Shown here piece by piece: positions 31,822 through 42,549 of a DNA stretch of 64,000 nt (position 1 is the first letter of the stretch; every line of letters starts with the position of its first letter). Position numbers and translations under genes: made by a program. The DNA lies in NCBI RefSeq assembly GCF_001690985.1, contig NZ_MAJS01000010.1:1-64000 (forward strand), read 5' to 3'. This DNA is from Aliivibrio sp. 1S175 (GTDB lineage Bacteria; Pseudomonadota; Gammaproteobacteria; Enterobacterales; Vibrionaceae). Below the pieces are notes generated by a model. It worked only from the letters and a program-made list of their open reading frames with translations. It searched no databases and had not been told where the DNA came from.

Positions 31822-32869
31822 ACGTTTATTAGTGATGGCTGGTGGTACTGGCGGTCATGTATTTCCTGGATTAGCAGTAGCAAAACAGCTACAAAGTGAA
31901 GGATGGGAAATTCGCTGGTTAGGTACAGAAGATAGAATGGAAGCGGATTTAGTACCAAAGCATGGTATTGAAATCGACTTTATCAAAGTAAAAGGCTTAC
32001 GTGGACAAGGCTTTAAAAAGTTGCTTGCTGCGCCGTTTCAAATATTGGGCGCGATCTCTCAAGCTAAAAAGCATATTAAAGCATGGCAGCCTGATGTTGT
32101 ACTTGGTATGGGAGGGTACGTAAGTGGCCCTGGTGGTATTGCTGCTTGGTTATCCGGTATCCCTGTTGTGTTGCATGAACAAAATGCCGTTGCTGGCTTA
32201 ACCAACCAGTGGTTATCTAAAATTGCTAAACGTGTATTTCAAGCGTTTCCGGGTGCTTTTCCAAATGCAGACGTCGTTGGTAATCCAGTAAGGGAAGATG
32301 TATGTCAATTACCTCATCCAAGCGAACGATTTGCTGAACGTAGCGGCCCTATTCGTGTATTAATCATGGGAGGCAGTCAAGGTGCCCGTATTCTTAATAC
32401 GACCTTACCTGAAGCATTACCAAAACTGAGTCATGCTGTCGAGATCTGGCATCAAGCAGGTAAAGGAAATCAAGAAACAGTAAATGCCGCTTACCAAGAA
32501 AATGGTATTGCAGATGCCACAGTTACTGAGTTTATTGATGATGTTGCCGCAGCGTACGCTTGGGCTGATGTTCTAGTATGCCGCTCTGGTGCGCTAACTG
32601 TTTCAGAGGTTTCAGCTGCGGGTGTTGGTTCTGTATTTATTCCTTTTATGCATAAAGATCGTCAACAAGCATTAAATGCGGATCACCTTGTACAGTGTGG
32701 TGCAGCGCAAATGATTGAACAACAAGATTTAACTGTTCAGCGTTTGGTTGCTACACTTAATGGATTAGAGCGAAAAGAATTATTAGAAATGGCAAGTAAT
32801 GCTCGTAAAGCAGCCATTATTGATGCTGATGTACGTGTTGCCAATGCGATTAAAACCCTCGCAAGATAA
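31805..32869 (+). CDS. murG: Lipid II synthase MurG
   Basis: MurG transfers GlcNAc to lipid I, making lipid II at the inner membrane. The 354-residue GT-B glycosyltransferase has the N-terminal glycine-rich motif [16 protein letters not shown], a second one at [13 protein letters not shown], and the donor-site region [15 protein letters not shown] near residue 190. GGAG lies upstream of the ATG within ftsW. murC follows closely. Confidence 0.97.
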   Translation: MKNKNKRLLVMAGGTGGHVFPGLAVAKQLQSEGWEIRWLGTEDRMEADLVPKHGIEIDFIKVKGLRGQGFKKLLAAPFQILGAISQAKKHIKAWQPDVVLGMGGYVSGPGGIAAWLSGIPVVLHEQNAVAGLTNQWLSKIAKRVFQAFPGAFPNADVVGNPVREDVCQLPHPSERFAERSGPIRVLIMGGSQGARILNTTLPEALPKLSHAVEIWHQAGKGNQETVNAAYQENGIADATVTEFIDDVAAAYAWADVLVCRSGALTVSEVSAAGVGSVFIPFMHKDRQQALNADHLVQCGAAQMIEQQDLTVQRLVATLNGLERKELLEMASNARKAAIIDADVRVANAIKTLAR

Positions 32870-32886
32870 ACGAATTGAGATTTAGA

Positions 32887-34350
32887 ATGATAAAAGATCA
32901 GAAACTGCAATTAGCTGAAATTAGAACCATGATCCCTGAAATGCGTCGAGTTGAATGCATTCACTTTGTTGGTATTGGCGGAGCAGGAATGAGTGGGATT
33001 GCTGAGGTCTTGCTAAATGAAGGCTATCATATTAGTGGGTCAGACTTGGCTGAGAATACAGTTACGGTTCGATTAGCCCAAAAAGGAGCAAACATCTTTT
33101 TTGGTCATCAAGCGAGTAATGTTGAGAAAGCAAGTGTAGTGGTTGTTTCAACGGCTATCGATCCAACAAACCCCGAGATTGTCGCTGCGAAAGAAAGTCG
33201 AATTCCGGTGATCCGTCGTGCAGAAATGCTGGCCGAGTTGATGCGCTATCGCCATGGTATTGCGGTTGCGGGAACTCATGGTAAAACAACAACAACAGCA
33301 TTAACGACTCAAATATATTCAGAAGCGGGTTTAGATCCTACTTTTGTCAATGGCGGCTTAGTTAAGAATGCCGGAACTAATGCACGCTTAGGTTCAAGCC
33401 GTTTCCTTATTGCCGAAGCTGATGAAAGTGATGCGTCATTTTTACACCTTCAGCCAATGGTAAGTATTGTCACTAACATTGAAGCCGATCATATGGATAC
33501 TTATGGCGGTGACTTTGAAGTGTTAAAACAAACTTTTATTGATTTTCTTCATAACCTGCCATTTTATGGTCAAGCTGTCATGTGTATTGATGATGATGTG
33601 GTAAGAGAGTTATTACCTCGAGTTAGTCGTCAAGTTATCACTTATGGCTTCTCAGATGATGCAGATGTACGCTTAATAAATTACCGTCAAATTGCTCAAC
33701 AGAGTTTCTTTACAGTACAACGAAAAGACAGAACTGATTTAGATATTGTACTTAATATTCCTGGTAAACATAATGCCTTGAATGCGACGGCTGCAATAGC
33801 AGTAGCTACAGAAGAAGATGTTGAAGACAGTGCTATTCTTTCAGCGCTGCTTAACTTTGAAGGTGCTGGACGTCGTTTTGATCAACTAGGTGAATTTGAC
33901 ACTGGTAATGGTTTAGCGATGTTAGTAGACGATTATGGGCATCATCCAACAGAAGTGGATGTTACTATCCAAGCGGCGAGAGCTGGCTGGGCTGATAAGC
34001 GTTTAGTTATGATATTCCAACCTCACCGTTATAGCCGAACTCGTGATTTATATGATGATTTTGCAAATGTATTAGATAACGTTGACGTTCTAATCATGCT
34101 TGATGTTTATTCTGCAGGAGAAACGCCAATTGCAGGTGCTGATGGTAGGGCGTTATGCCGAACTATTCGTGGAAGAGGGAAAATAGATCCTATTTTTGTT
34201 CCTAGTATTGATGCGTTGCCACCAGTGTTAGCGAATATAATTCAAGAAGGTGACTTAATTCTGACTCAAGGTGCTGGTGATATTGGTAAACTAGCAAAAC
34301 ATCTTGCTTCCATGAAGTTAAATATCGAGACAATGAAAGAGTTTGGATAA
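32887..34350 (+). CDS. murC: UDP-MurNAc-L-alanine ligase MurC
   Basis: MurC adds L-alanine to UDP-MurNAc, the first peptide step. The protein has the nucleotide-binding [17 protein letters not shown] near residue 25, the ATP loop [12 protein letters not shown] near residue 125, and [11 protein letters not shown] near residue 345. ATG 32887 gives 487 residues and has GAG about 7 bases upstream; a TTG at 32875 would add four residues. The gene is followed by an unusual 205-base gap. Confidence 0.96.
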   Translation: MIKDQKLQLAEIRTMIPEMRRVECIHFVGIGGAGMSGIAEVLLNEGYHISGSDLAENTVTVRLAQKGANIFFGHQASNVEKASVVVVSTAIDPTNPEIVAAKESRIPVIRRAEMLAELMRYRHGIAVAGTHGKTTTTALTTQIYSEAGLDPTFVNGGLVKNAGTNARLGSSRFLIAEADESDASFLHLQPMVSIVTNIEADHMDTYGGDFEVLKQTFIDFLHNLPFYGQAVMCIDDDVVRELLPRVSRQVITYGFSDDADVRLINYRQIAQQSFFTVQRKDRTDLDIVLNIPGKHNALNATAAIAVATEEDVEDSAILSALLNFEGAGRRFDQLGEFDTGNGLAMLVDDYGHHPTEVDVTIQAARAGWADKRLVMIFQPHRYSRTRDLYDDFANVLDNVDVLIMLDVYSAGETPIAGADGRALCRTIRGRGKIDPIFVPSIDALPPVLANIIQEGDLILTQGAGDIGKLAKHLASMKLNIETMKEFG

Positions 34351-34442
34351 TTATTGTTTAATTAGTTAGAACTTCTAATAAAAAGACGAATTATGGGATA
34401 GAATCCTCATTGTATTAATAATATGCTATTAGAGATTGTGAT

Positions 34443-34525
34443 AGAGGGTTTTTGCACCCTATAATTATTAGTAGAGTTTATTTTAGCATCATCATAAAGA
34501 GATTCTTTATATTGATGCTAGTTTT
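34443..34525 (+). other. Paired hairpins in the murC-ftsQ gap
   Basis: Two inverted repeats lie in the gap. The first is a short stem around AGGGT/ACCCT (34442-34463). The second is a long imperfect one: 8 bp (34484-34491 with 34513-34520) plus 7 bp (34494-34500 with 34504-34510), separated by a 2x2 internal loop and followed by TTTT. The second could be a weak terminator, attenuator or RNase III site. Confidence 0.6.
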
Positions 34526-34555
34526 AGGACTATTGTGAAAAGAATATGATTAAAG

Positions 34556-35317
34556 ATGGTCAAAATGAAGACATCATTTGATAAAGAAGAAATAAGAAAA
34601 CACTTACCAGGTGCTCTGTTTCTTTTCTTAGTCGTGATCATTTCATTGTGGCTTGTAATTTCAACGGTAAGTTGGATGACTGATGAAGATCGATTACCTC
34701 TATCTCATATGATCATCCAGGGGCAATTAAAACATATTACTGCTGATGATATTCGTGAAGCAATTGATTCAATGGATTCCATTGGAACCTTCATGACTCA
34801 AGATGTGAATAAGCTGCAAAACGCTTTATTATCTTTGCCGTGGATTGCACAAGTATCAGTTAGAAAACAATGGCCAGAAACGATTAAAGTGTTCGTAGTT
34901 GAGCACAAGCCGGAAGCTACATGGAACAATCGAGTCATTGTTAATCCGGAAGGCATTGTTTTTAATGCACCGATGAGTGATTTAACTGAACAGAAACCAG
35001 CATTATTTGGTCCTGAAAGTGATAGCAAAGAAGTACTGGCTTTCTGGCATCAATTACAAAAGCAATTTGCACCATTGCATGTGAGCGTTCGCAGTGTTGC
35101 ATTAACAGATCGTTTATCTTGGCAAGTTGTGTTGGATAGTGGTATTCGACTTGAGCTTGGACGAGATGCTAGAGAAGAAAGAATTGAACGATTTATTGCT
35201 TTATATAAGCAATTAGAAAATAAAAAGAATTCGATAGATTATATAGATCTTCGTTACGATACTGGCGCAGCTGTTGGGTGGAAGCCTGGCAATGTAGAAG
35301 ATAAAGAAGAGAATTGA
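34556..35317 (+). CDS. ftsQ: Cell division protein FtsQ
   Basis: FtsQ is a bitopic divisome protein bridging early and late components with FtsB and FtsL. The 253-residue product has a cytoplasmic N-terminus, one transmembrane helix (ALFLFLVVIISLWLVIST) and a periplasmic POTRA domain beginning LSHMIIQGQLKHITADDI. Starts at 34556 and 34565 are both possible and neither has a strong site. No ddlB lies between murC and ftsQ, unlike E. coli. ftsA follows after one base. Confidence 0.94.
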   Translation: MVKMKTSFDKEEIRKHLPGALFLFLVVIISLWLVISTVSWMTDEDRLPLSHMIIQGQLKHITADDIREAIDSMDSIGTFMTQDVNKLQNALLSLPWIAQVSVRKQWPETIKVFVVEHKPEATWNNRVIVNPEGIVFNAPMSDLTEQKPALFGPESDSKEVLAFWHQLQKQFAPLHVSVRSVALTDRLSWQVVLDSGIRLELGRDAREERIERFIALYKQLENKKNSIDYIDLRYDTGAAVGWKPGNVEDKEEN

Positions 35318-35318
35318 C

Positions 35319-36581
35319 ATGAGTAAAACGCCAGAAGGCAGTATTATTGTTGGTTTAGATATCGGTACAAACAAAGTGTCAGCATTAGTTGGCGAAGTTT
35401 TACCTGATGGCCAAGTGAGCGTTATTGGTTCTGCGTCGTGTCCCTCTCGAGGAATGGATAAAGGTGGAGTTAACGACCTTGAATCGGTAGTTAAATCGGT
35501 TCAAAGAGCGATAGATCAAGCCGAACTTATGGCTGAATGCACCATTACATCTGTATTTATTTCTTTATCAGGCAAGCATATTGCAAGCCAAATAGAGAAA
35601 GGAATGGGGTCTATTTCGGAAGAAGAAGTGACTCAAGATGACATGGACAGTGTTATTCATACTGCAAAATCAGTTAAAATTGGTGATGAGCAGCGAACAT
35701 TGCATGTTATTCCACAAGAGTTTTCTATTGATGTACAAAAAGGTATTCGAAATCCAATCGGGTTATCGGGTATGAGAATGGAAGTCAGTGTTCACCTTAT
35801 TACCTGCCATAATGATATGGCGCGAAATATTGTCAAAGCAGTTGAACGCTGTGGTTTAAAAGTTGAACATATCATTTTTTCTGGTTTGGCATCAAGTAAT
35901 GCTGTTATTACAGAAGATGAAAGAGATCTTGGTGTGTGTGTTGTTGATATTGGTGCTGGAACAATGGATATCGCAATTTGGACTGACGGTTCTTTACGCC
36001 ATGCCGAAGTTTTACCTTATGCTGGTAATGCGGTAACTAGTGATATTGCTTATGCTTTTGGTACGCCATTTAACGATGCTGAAAAATTAAAAGTAACATA
36101 TGGTTGTGCTATTAGTGAACATATTAATCGTGATGAAACGGTTAATGTAGCTAGTGTTGGTGGTAGACCATCTAGAAGTTTGCAACGAAGAATGCTAGCA
36201 GAAGTTATCGAACCAAGGTATTCTGAACTGCTAGGCCTTGTAAATCAGCGAATTCTTGCAATTCAAGACAAGTTACGCGCTGAGGGAACAAAGCACCATC
36301 TTGCTGCCGGTATTGTTTTAACTGGTGGTGGAGCACAAATTGAAGGTTTGGCTGATTGCGCAGAGCGAGTTTTTCAAACTCAAGTTAGAATAGGCCAACC
36401 TTTAGAGGTGACAGGCCTGACAGATTACGTAAAAGAGCCTTCCCAAGCAACCGCTGTTGGGCTTTTGCATTATGGTAAAGAAAGTCAATTGCATGACGAT
36501 GAAGATTATGTGCCAAGTAAGCACCAGTCTTTTACTACTGTAATGAAGAAATTTAAAAATTGGATACTAAAAGAGTTTTAA
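35319..36581 (+). CDS. ftsA: Cell division protein FtsA
   Basis: FtsA is an actin-like protein that tethers FtsZ to the membrane and recruits the divisome. The 420-residue product has the actin-fold ATP motifs IIVGLDIGTNKVSALVG near the start, VVDIGAGTMDIAIW near residue 210 and GIVLTGGGAQIEGL near residue 330. It ends in an amphipathic membrane-targeting helix (KFKNWILKEF). It is tightly spaced after ftsQ and 32 bases before ftsZ. Confidence 0.97.
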   Translation: MSKTPEGSIIVGLDIGTNKVSALVGEVLPDGQVSVIGSASCPSRGMDKGGVNDLESVVKSVQRAIDQAELMAECTITSVFISLSGKHIASQIEKGMGSISEEEVTQDDMDSVIHTAKSVKIGDEQRTLHVIPQEFSIDVQKGIRNPIGLSGMRMEVSVHLITCHNDMARNIVKAVERCGLKVEHIIFSGLASSNAVITEDERDLGVCVVDIGAGTMDIAIWTDGSLRHAEVLPYAGNAVTSDIAYAFGTPFNDAEKLKVTYGCAISEHINRDETVNVASVGGRPSRSLQRRMLAEVIEPRYSELLGLVNQRILAIQDKLRAEGTKHHLAAGIVLTGGGAQIEGLADCAERVFQTQVRIGQPLEVTGLTDYVKEPSQATAVGLLHYGKESQLHDDEDYVPSKHQSFTTVMKKFKNWILKEF

Positions 36582-36613
36582 CCTGAGCGAACAGGAAGGA
36601 ACGGAGAGAACAG

Positions 36614-37852
36614 ATGTTTGAGCCGATGATGGAAATGTCCGACGAAGCAGTAATTAAAGTAGTTGGTGTAGGTGGCGGTGGCGGTAATGCTATCGAGCAC
36701 ATGGTACGAGAGTCAATCGAAGGTGTTGAGTTCATTAGTGTTAACACTGATGCGCAAGCACTTCGAAAAACAAGTGTAAATACAGTGATTCAGATTGGTG
36801 GAGACATCACAAAAGGCTTAGGCGCAGGTGCAAACCCGCAAGTTGGTCGTGATGCTGCATTAGAAGATCGCGAAGCGATTAAAGAAGTATTATCTGGTGC
36901 CGATATGATATTTATCGCAGCCGGAATGGGTGGTGGTACTGGTACTGGTGCTGCTCCAATTATTGCTGAAATCGCAAAAGAACTAAATATTCTAACGGTT
37001 GCTGTTGTTACAAAACCATTTAGTTTTGAAGGTCGTAAGCGTCTTGCTTTTGCTGAGCAAGGTATTGAAGAGTTATCAAAACATGTTGACTCATTAATTA
37101 CGATTCCAAACGAAAAACTATTAAAAGTACTTGGTCGTGGTATTACATTGTTAGAAGCATTTGCAAAAGCAAATGATGTTCTTCGTAATGCAGTTCAAGG
37201 TATTGCTGAATTGATTACTCGTCCAGGTATGATCAACGTCGATTTCGCCGATGTTCGTACTGTTATGTCTGAAATGGGACATGCAATGATGGGTAGTGGT
37301 ATTGCGGTAGGTGAAGACCGAGCAGAGCAAGCCGCGGAAGAAGCGATTTCAAGTCCATTACTTGAAGATATTGATCTTGCTGGCGCTCGTGGTGTTCTTG
37401 TTAACATTACCGCTGGTCTTGATATGCGTCTTGATGAATTTGAAACCGTAGGTAATACAGTAAAAGCTTTTGCATCTGATAATGCAACGGTTGTTATTGG
37501 TACGTCACTTGATCCAGATATGACGGATGAAATTCGAGTAACGGTTGTTGCTACTGGTATCGGTACAGAAAAAAAACCTGAAATCACATTAGTGACTAAT
37601 AAAGCGGCAACGTCAGCTCAGTCTACATCGACAGCGCAACCAGCAGTTCAGCAACCACAAGTAAAAACACCTGTAGTTGAACCTATGGTAGAAAAAACGA
37701 CACAAAATGTGCAGGTAACTAAGCCAGCAACATCGCAAACATCAACGTCGCCAGCAGCAGGTGTTCAAAATGCAGGTGCTGCGCAAGTTAAACCAGATCA
37801 AAAAGAAGATTATTTAGATATTCCGGCGTTTTTACGACGTCAAGCTGACTAA
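36614..37852 (+). CDS. ftsZ: Cell division protein FtsZ
   Basis: FtsZ is the tubulin-like GTPase that forms the Z-ring. The 412-residue product has the T1 loop [15 protein letters not shown], the tubulin signature [12 protein letters not shown] near residue 105, and the catalytic T7 region [12 protein letters not shown] variable Q/T/P-rich linker (about residues 320-395) leads to the conserved C-terminal peptide [14 protein letters not shown], which binds FtsA and the Zap proteins. A purine-rich site (GGAGAG) lies upstream of the start. Confidence 0.98.
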   Translation: MFEPMMEMSDEAVIKVVGVGGGGGNAIEHMVRESIEGVEFISVNTDAQALRKTSVNTVIQIGGDITKGLGAGANPQVGRDAALEDREAIKEVLSGADMIFIAAGMGGGTGTGAAPIIAEIAKELNILTVAVVTKPFSFEGRKRLAFAEQGIEELSKHVDSLITIPNEKLLKVLGRGITLLEAFAKANDVLRNAVQGIAELITRPGMINVDFADVRTVMSEMGHAMMGSGIAVGEDRAEQAAEEAISSPLLEDIDLAGARGVLVNITAGLDMRLDEFETVGNTVKAFASDNATVVIGTSLDPDMTDEIRVTVVATGIGTEKKPEITLVTNKAATSAQSTSTAQPAVQQPQVKTPVVEPMVEKTTQNVQVTKPATSQTSTSPAAGVQNAGAAQVKPDQKEDYLDIPAFLRRQAD

Positions 37853-37868
37853 TTAAACATCAACCGAT

Positions 37869-37898
37869 TTGGTTTTATAGAAAGTTGTGTGCTAGAAT
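37869..37898 (+). promoter_or_regulatory. Candidate lpxC promoter
   Basis: TTGGTT (37869-37874) and TAGAAT (37893-37898) are spaced by 18 bases, about 60 bases before lpxC. A near-palindrome (CCAGTTCTAGAATTGG) follows and could fold in the lpxC leader. Confidence 0.55.
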
Positions 37899-37957
37899 AT
37901 TTAGACCAGTTCTAGAATTGGTTTGAAATCAAGCATATTTACAGTTGAGATGAGCAT

Positions 37958-38875
37958 ATGATCAGACAACGAACACTGAAAAGTATCGTACAAATGACAG
38001 GCGTGGGTTTACACTCAGGTCGAAAAGTCACGCTTACTCTTCGTCCAGCAGCGGCAAACACAGGTGTAATTTATCGTCGTACAGACCTTAATCCACCAGT
38101 CGATTTCCCAGCGGACCCAGAGTCAGTACGTGATACTGTTTTATGTACAGCGTTAGTTAATGATGAAGGCGTAAGAATCTCAACGGTTGAACACTTAAAT
38201 GCTGCATTAGCGGGCATGGGCATCGATAACGTTGTTATTGAAGTCGATGCACCTGAAATTCCAATTATGGATGGCAGCGCTAGTCCCTTTGTTTATCTTT
38301 TACAATCTGCGGGTATTGAAGAGCTTAATACAGCGAAGAAATTCATTCGTATTAAGAAACCTGTTCGCATTGAAGATGGTGATAAATGGGCAGAAATTCG
38401 TCCTTATAACGGTTTTCGCTTAGATTTCACTATTGACTTCAATCACCCTGCGATTGAATCAGATGATCAAAGACTCGTGTTTGATTTTTCAAGCCAATCG
38501 TTTATCAAAGATATCTCACGAGCTCGTACTTTTGGGTTCATGCGTGATATTGAGTACTTACAATCACAAAACCTATGTTTAGGTGGTAGTTTTGATTGTG
38601 CCATAGTACTAGATGATTACCGAATTCTTAATGAAGACGGGTTACGTTTTGATAATGAATTTGTAACGCATAAAGTTCTTGATGCTGTTGGTGACCTTTA
38701 TATGTGTGGTCACAGTATTTTGGGTGAACTAAGTGCTTATAAATCAGGTCATGCTCTGAATAATCAGTTACTTCGTGCAGTTCTTGCAGATCAAGAAGCA
38801 TGGGAGTGGACAACTATTGAAGATGAAAAAGAAGCACCAGTTGCCTTTATGCAGCCAGGAATGGTTCTAGCCTAA
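37958..38875 (+). CDS. lpxC: UDP-3-O-acyl-GlcNAc deacetylase LpxC
   Basis: LpxC catalyses the committed step of lipid A synthesis. The 305-residue zinc enzyme shows [20 protein letters not shown] at the N-terminus. Zinc ligands are His in [12 protein letters not shown] (near residue 79) and His/Asp in [16 protein letters not shown] (near residues 237-242). The length equals that of E. coli LpxC, including the C-terminal tail that FtsH reads in E. coli; here it ends QPGMVLA. It is followed by a two-way terminator. Confidence 0.97.
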   Translation: MIRQRTLKSIVQMTGVGLHSGRKVTLTLRPAAANTGVIYRRTDLNPPVDFPADPESVRDTVLCTALVNDEGVRISTVEHLNAALAGMGIDNVVIEVDAPEIPIMDGSASPFVYLLQSAGIEELNTAKKFIRIKKPVRIEDGDKWAEIRPYNGFRLDFTIDFNHPAIESDDQRLVFDFSSQSFIKDISRARTFGFMRDIEYLQSQNLCLGGSFDCAIVLDDYRILNEDGLRFDNEFVTHKVLDAVGDLYMCGHSILGELSAYKSGHALNNQLLRAVLADQEAWEWTTIEDEKEAPVAFMQPGMVLA

Positions 38876-38888
38876 TACATCATCAAAT

Positions 38889-38917
38889 TAAAAGCCAAGC
38901 AGTTGCTTGGCTTTTTT
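38889..38917. terminator. Bidirectional terminator between lpxC and dciA
   Basis: A perfect 11-bp stem (38891-38901 with 38904-38914) has A-rich and T-rich flanks. Confidence 0.9.
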
Positions 38918-38932
38918 GTATCTATGATACCG

Positions 38933-39403
38933 CTATTTCTTATTGGCTAAAGCAGCCAAACTTTCTAATCGTTTTTTAAGTTTTGGTGACGCAGTTTCTG
39001 CAACCATTTCTAGAGCGCTGGCCGCGGCTGCTGATAACTCTCGTTTTGCTTGTTTTTCTGTTTTGTATATTGTTGGTTTTTCACCAACAAAAGATCGAGC
39101 AAGATCGGGGTTTATTTTAATTTCTAAATTGGATAAACCGGGTAAACCATGCTGACGAAAAGCAGATAATATCGCTAATCGTTCATAATTAATTCGAGTT
39201 GACCAGACACTACTAGACACTTCGATAACTAAAGATCCTTGACGATAATTTGCCACGCGGCAATGATCCTCACACCCCGCGGGTAATGAATCTTTTAAAA
39301 CGCGCGATAGTTTAGATATGATAATCGCTTTTTCTTGGAGATCTTTAAAGCGAGTATTATTAAAAAAATCATTTGCCGGTTGTGGTCGATGGTCTCGCAT
39401 CAT
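38933..39403 (-). CDS. dciA: DnaB helicase-loading protein DciA (DUF721)
   Basis: DciA helps load the replicative helicase DnaB in bacteria that lack the phage-derived DnaC. The 156-residue protein has an N-terminal KH-like DUF721 domain (residues about 20-110, with GSLVIEVSSSVWSTRINYERLAILSAFR). A charged, Ala/Lys-rich C-terminal tail is likely flexible and binds DnaB and DNA. It takes the place that secM has in E. coli, but in the opposite orientation. The name follows from the domain and from the known DciA of Vibrio cholerae. Confidence 0.88.
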   Translation of the reverse strand: MMRDHRPQPANDFFNNTRFKDLQEKAIIISKLSRVLKDSLPAGCEDHCRVANYRQGSLVIEVSSSVWSTRINYERLAILSAFRQHGLPGLSNLEIKINPDLARSFVGEKPTIYKTEKQAKRELSAAAASALEMVAETASPKLKKRLESLAALANKK

Positions 39404-39462
39404 TAGGAATTCTCATATATAGGGAGCTATTTCATAGACTAATACCAAAGAAAAAGTCATAA

Positions 39463-39573
39463 ATGCCAATTAGATCTGAATTTTTCAGAATTGAAATCAA
39501 ACTCTACGGATTTAGCTTAGGATTGCTTTACGTTATCGCTTATACTTTCCTAATTATTACTTATGATAGCTAG
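39463..39573 (+). CDS. Short ORF (36 codons) in the secA leader, hydrophobic peptide
   Basis: This unrecognised short frame would encode a 36-residue peptide: a charged N-terminus (MPIRSEFFRIEIK) followed by one hydrophobic stretch (FSLGLLYVIAYTFLIITY). It starts 59 bases from the divergent dciA start and ends 163 bases before secA. The upstream purine run (AAAGAAAAAG) is only a weak ribosome-binding site. Its position resembles that of secM, the secretion-monitoring leader gene in E. coli, but there is no sequence likeness. It may be a chance frame. Confidence 0.3.
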   Translation: MPIRSEFFRIEIKLYGFSLGLLYVIAYTFLIITYDS

Positions 39574-39610
39574 TAACACAACAATCAGAATTGGCCTTGA
39601 AAAATCAAAG

Positions 39611-39638
39611 TTGAATCCCCATAAGATAAGTATATAAA
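39611..39638 (+). promoter_or_regulatory. Candidate secA promoter
   Basis: TTGAAT (39611-39616) and TATAAA (39633-39638) are spaced by 16 bases, about 100 bases before secA. If used, it would bypass the short ORF at 39463-39573. A small TAGAG/CTCTA hairpin lies downstream in the leader. Confidence 0.45.
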
Positions 39639-39736
39639 GAAGTATTTTTCTTAGAGCAATTCCTCTAGGTGATTGATTCACATTTTCAGATAAACCGATC
39701 AGAGATGGTCATAGAGATAAGAGAAGCAACGGAATT

Positions 39737-42460
39737 ATGTTTTCTAAAATTCTAACAAAAGTTATCGGTAGCCGTAATGATCGTACATTACGTAAGCTAC
39801 GTAAAATCGTAGATCAAATTAATAAACTCGAGCCACAATTTGAATCATTACAAGACGAAGAATTAAAAGCGAAAACAATTGAATTTCGCGCACGTCTAGA
39901 TCAAGGTGAAGATTTAGATAGCTTATTACCAGAAGCATTTGCAACCGTACGTGAAGCATCTAAGCGTTTGTATGGTATGCGTCACTTTGATGTCCAAATG
40001 ATTGGTGGCATGGTATTAAACGATAGCCAGATTGCAGAAATGCGAACAGGTGAAGGTAAAACCTTAACAGCAACATTACCGTGTTACTTAAATGCACTAA
40101 CAGGTAAAGGTGTTCACGTAGTAACAGTGAATGATTACCTTGCAAAACGTGATGCTGAAACTAACCGTGAACTCTTTGAATTCTTAGGTATGACAGTTGG
40201 TATTAACGTACCTAATATGCCACCTCAAGAGAAAAAACAAGCGTATTTATGTGACATTTTATATGGCACAAATAACGAGTTTGGTTTCGATTACTTACGT
40301 GACAACATGGCTTTTCGTGCAGAAGATCGTGTTCAGCGTGAACGCTACTTTGCAGTAATCGATGAAGTGGATTCAATTTTAATCGATGAAGCTCGTACCC
40401 CTCTTATCATTTCAGGTCCTGCAGAAGATAGCTCTGAACTTTATACTCAAATTAACACATTGATCCCTCAGCTTATTAAGCAAGATGAAGAAGACAGTGA
40501 AGAGTATCGAGGCGAAGGTCACTACACATTAGATGAAAAAGGAAAGCAAACTCACTTGACTGAAAATGGTCAAGAGTTTGTAGAGCAACTATTAAAAGAT
40601 GAAGGTTTAATGGAAGCAGATGATACTTTGTATTCTCCTGCTAATATCAGCTTACTTCATCATATCAATGCGGCATTACGTGCACACGTTTTGTTTGAAA
40701 AAGACGTAGATTATATTGTAAAAGATGATGAAGTTATTATCGTTGATGAACATACTGGTCGTACAATGCCAGGGCGTCGTTGGTCTGAAGGTTTACATCA
40801 AGCTGTTGAAGCAAAAGAAGGTGTAAAAATTCAGAATGAAAACCAAACATTAGCATCAATTACTTTCCAAAATTTCTTCCGTTTGTACGACAAACTGTCA
40901 GGAATGACAGGTACAGCCGATACAGAAGCATTTGAATTCCAATCTATTTATGGCTTAGATACGGTTGTTATTCCAACTAACCGCCCTATGACTCGTAATG
41001 ATATGGGTGATTTAGTCTACATGACAGAAGTAGAGAAATTTGCAGCTATCATAGAAGATATCAAAGGGTGTTCTGAACGCGGTCAACCAGTACTTGTTGG
41101 TACGGTGTCTATCGAAAAATCAGAACTCCTTTCAGATGCACTGAAAAAAGCAAAGATTAAACACAATGTATTGAATGCTAAATTTCATGAAAAAGAAGCA
41201 GATATCGTTGCGAATGCAGGTACAACAAGTGCCGTCACTATTGCAACCAATATGGCTGGTCGTGGTACTGATATCGTTTTAGGTGGCAGCTGGCAAGCAG
41301 AGATCGCTAATTTAAACGATCCAACAGAAGCACAAATTCAAGACGCTAAAGCAAAGTGGAAAGAAGCTCACGATGCGGTTCTTGCTGCTGGTGGTCTTCA
41401 TATTATTGGTACAGAGCGTCATGAATCACGTCGTATTGATAACCAATTACGTGGTCGTGCGGGTCGTCAAGGTGATGCAGGCTCTTCTCGATTCTACCTA
41501 TCAATGGAAGATGCATTAATGCGTATCTTTGCTTCTGATCGTGTATCTAGCATGATGAAGAAATTAGGTATGGAAGAAGGTGAAGCAATTGAGCACCCTT
41601 GGGTAACAAAAGCGATAGAGAACGCACAACGTAAAGTTGAAGGTCGTAACTTTGATATTCGTAAGCAATTACTTGAGTACGATGATGTTGCTAATGACCA
41701 ACGTAAAGTAGTTTATGAGCTGCGTGATGAGCTGATGAATGTTGATGATATCAGTGAAATGATCGCACATAACCGCCAAGATGTTCTTGAAGGTTTATTT
41801 GGTCAATACATACCAGCACAATCTCTTGAAGAAATGTGGGATGTTGAAGGGTTAACAACACGTCTACGTGCTGATTTTGATTTGGATATTCCAATTCAAG
41901 AGTGGCTAGATAGCGACGATAAACTTCATGAAGATAACCTACGTGAAAAAGTGATTGAAACTGCGATTCAAGTTTATAAAGATAAAGAAGAGTCTGTTGG
42001 CGAATCGGTTCTGCGTAATTTTGAAAAAGCAGTCATGCTACAAACGCTTGATGGTTTGTGGAAAGAGCACTTAGCGGCGATGGATCATCTTCGTCAAGGT
42101 ATTCATTTACGTGGCTATGCTCAGAAAAATCCAAAGCAAGAATATAAGCGTGAGTCTTTTGAGTTATTTGAAGGTCTGCTTGATACGTTGAAATTTGATG
42201 TTGTTTCAATTTTAAGTAAAGTTCGAGTTCAACAGCAAGAAGATGTTGAACGCATGGAAGAGCAACGTCGTCAACAAGCTGAAGCAATGGCTCGTCGTCA
42301 GCAACTACAGCATCAAGAGGCTGAAAGTCAGTTGGATGATGGTGAAACATCAGAAGATGGACATACTCCTGTTGTTCGTGATGAACGTAAGGTAGGACGA
42401 AATGAATCATGCCCATGTGGTTCAGGTAAGAAATACAAACAATGTCATGGTAAGATTTAA
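39737..42460 (+). CDS. secA: Preprotein translocase ATPase SecA
   Basis: SecA is the motor that drives unfolded preproteins through SecYEG. The 907-residue product has Walker A in [14 protein letters not shown] (near residue 103), [20 protein letters not shown], and the second nucleotide-binding half with [14 protein letters not shown] and [19 protein letters not shown]. The C-terminal zinc site [14 protein letters not shown] binds SecB. A 333-base leader separates it from dciA. Confidence 0.98.
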   Translation: MFSKILTKVIGSRNDRTLRKLRKIVDQINKLEPQFESLQDEELKAKTIEFRARLDQGEDLDSLLPEAFATVREASKRLYGMRHFDVQMIGGMVLNDSQIAEMRTGEGKTLTATLPCYLNALTGKGVHVVTVNDYLAKRDAETNRELFEFLGMTVGINVPNMPPQEKKQAYLCDILYGTNNEFGFDYLRDNMAFRAEDRVQRERYFAVIDEVDSILIDEARTPLIISGPAEDSSELYTQINTLIPQLIKQDEEDSEEYRGEGHYTLDEKGKQTHLTENGQEFVEQLLKDEGLMEADDTLYSPANISLLHHINAALRAHVLFEKDVDYIVKDDEVIIVDEHTGRTMPGRRWSEGLHQAVEAKEGVKIQNENQTLASITFQNFFRLYDKLSGMTGTADTEAFEFQSIYGLDTVVIPTNRPMTRNDMGDLVYMTEVEKFAAIIEDIKGCSERGQPVLVGTVSIEKSELLSDALKKAKIKHNVLNAKFHEKEADIVANAGTTSAVTIATNMAGRGTDIVLGGSWQAEIANLNDPTEAQIQDAKAKWKEAHDAVLAAGGLHIIGTERHESRRIDNQLRGRAGRQGDAGSSRFYLSMEDALMRIFASDRVSSMMKKLGMEEGEAIEHPWVTKAIENAQRKVEGRNFDIRKQLLEYDDVANDQRKVVYELRDELMNVDDISEMIAHNRQDVLEGLFGQYIPAQSLEEMWDVEGLTTRLRADFDLDIPIQEWLDSDDKLHEDNLREKVIETAIQVYKDKEESVGESVLRNFEKAVMLQTLDGLWKEHLAAMDHLRQGIHLRGYAQKNPKQEYKRESFELFEGLLDTLKFDVVSILSKVRVQQQEDVERMEEQRRQQAEAMARRQQLQHQEAESQLDDGETSEDGHTPVVRDERKVGRNESCPCGSGKKYKQCHGKI

Positions 42461-42485
42461 TTAATTGATATTTAGTATTTATTAA

Positions 42486-42517
42486 TAAAAAAACCGCTAT
42501 TTTTAGCGGTTTTTTTA
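42486..42517 (+). terminator. Terminator of secA
   Basis: A stem AAACCGCTA/TAGCGGTTT (42491-42499 with 42504-42512) is followed by a T-run and ends about 35 bases before mutT. Confidence 0.9.
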
Positions 42518-42549
42518 TAGTTAACATTTTTCATAAAGAAAGGATATTA

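Noticed and set aside
37195-37587. 130-codon minus-strand frame within ftsZ
   Set aside because: It is antisense to the conserved GTPase region of ftsZ and Ser/Thr-rich as expected for a shadow frame.
39404-39736. A secM homologue upstream of secA
   Set aside because: No frame of SecM length or with a SecM-like arrest motif exists here; only the 36-codon frame reported separately.
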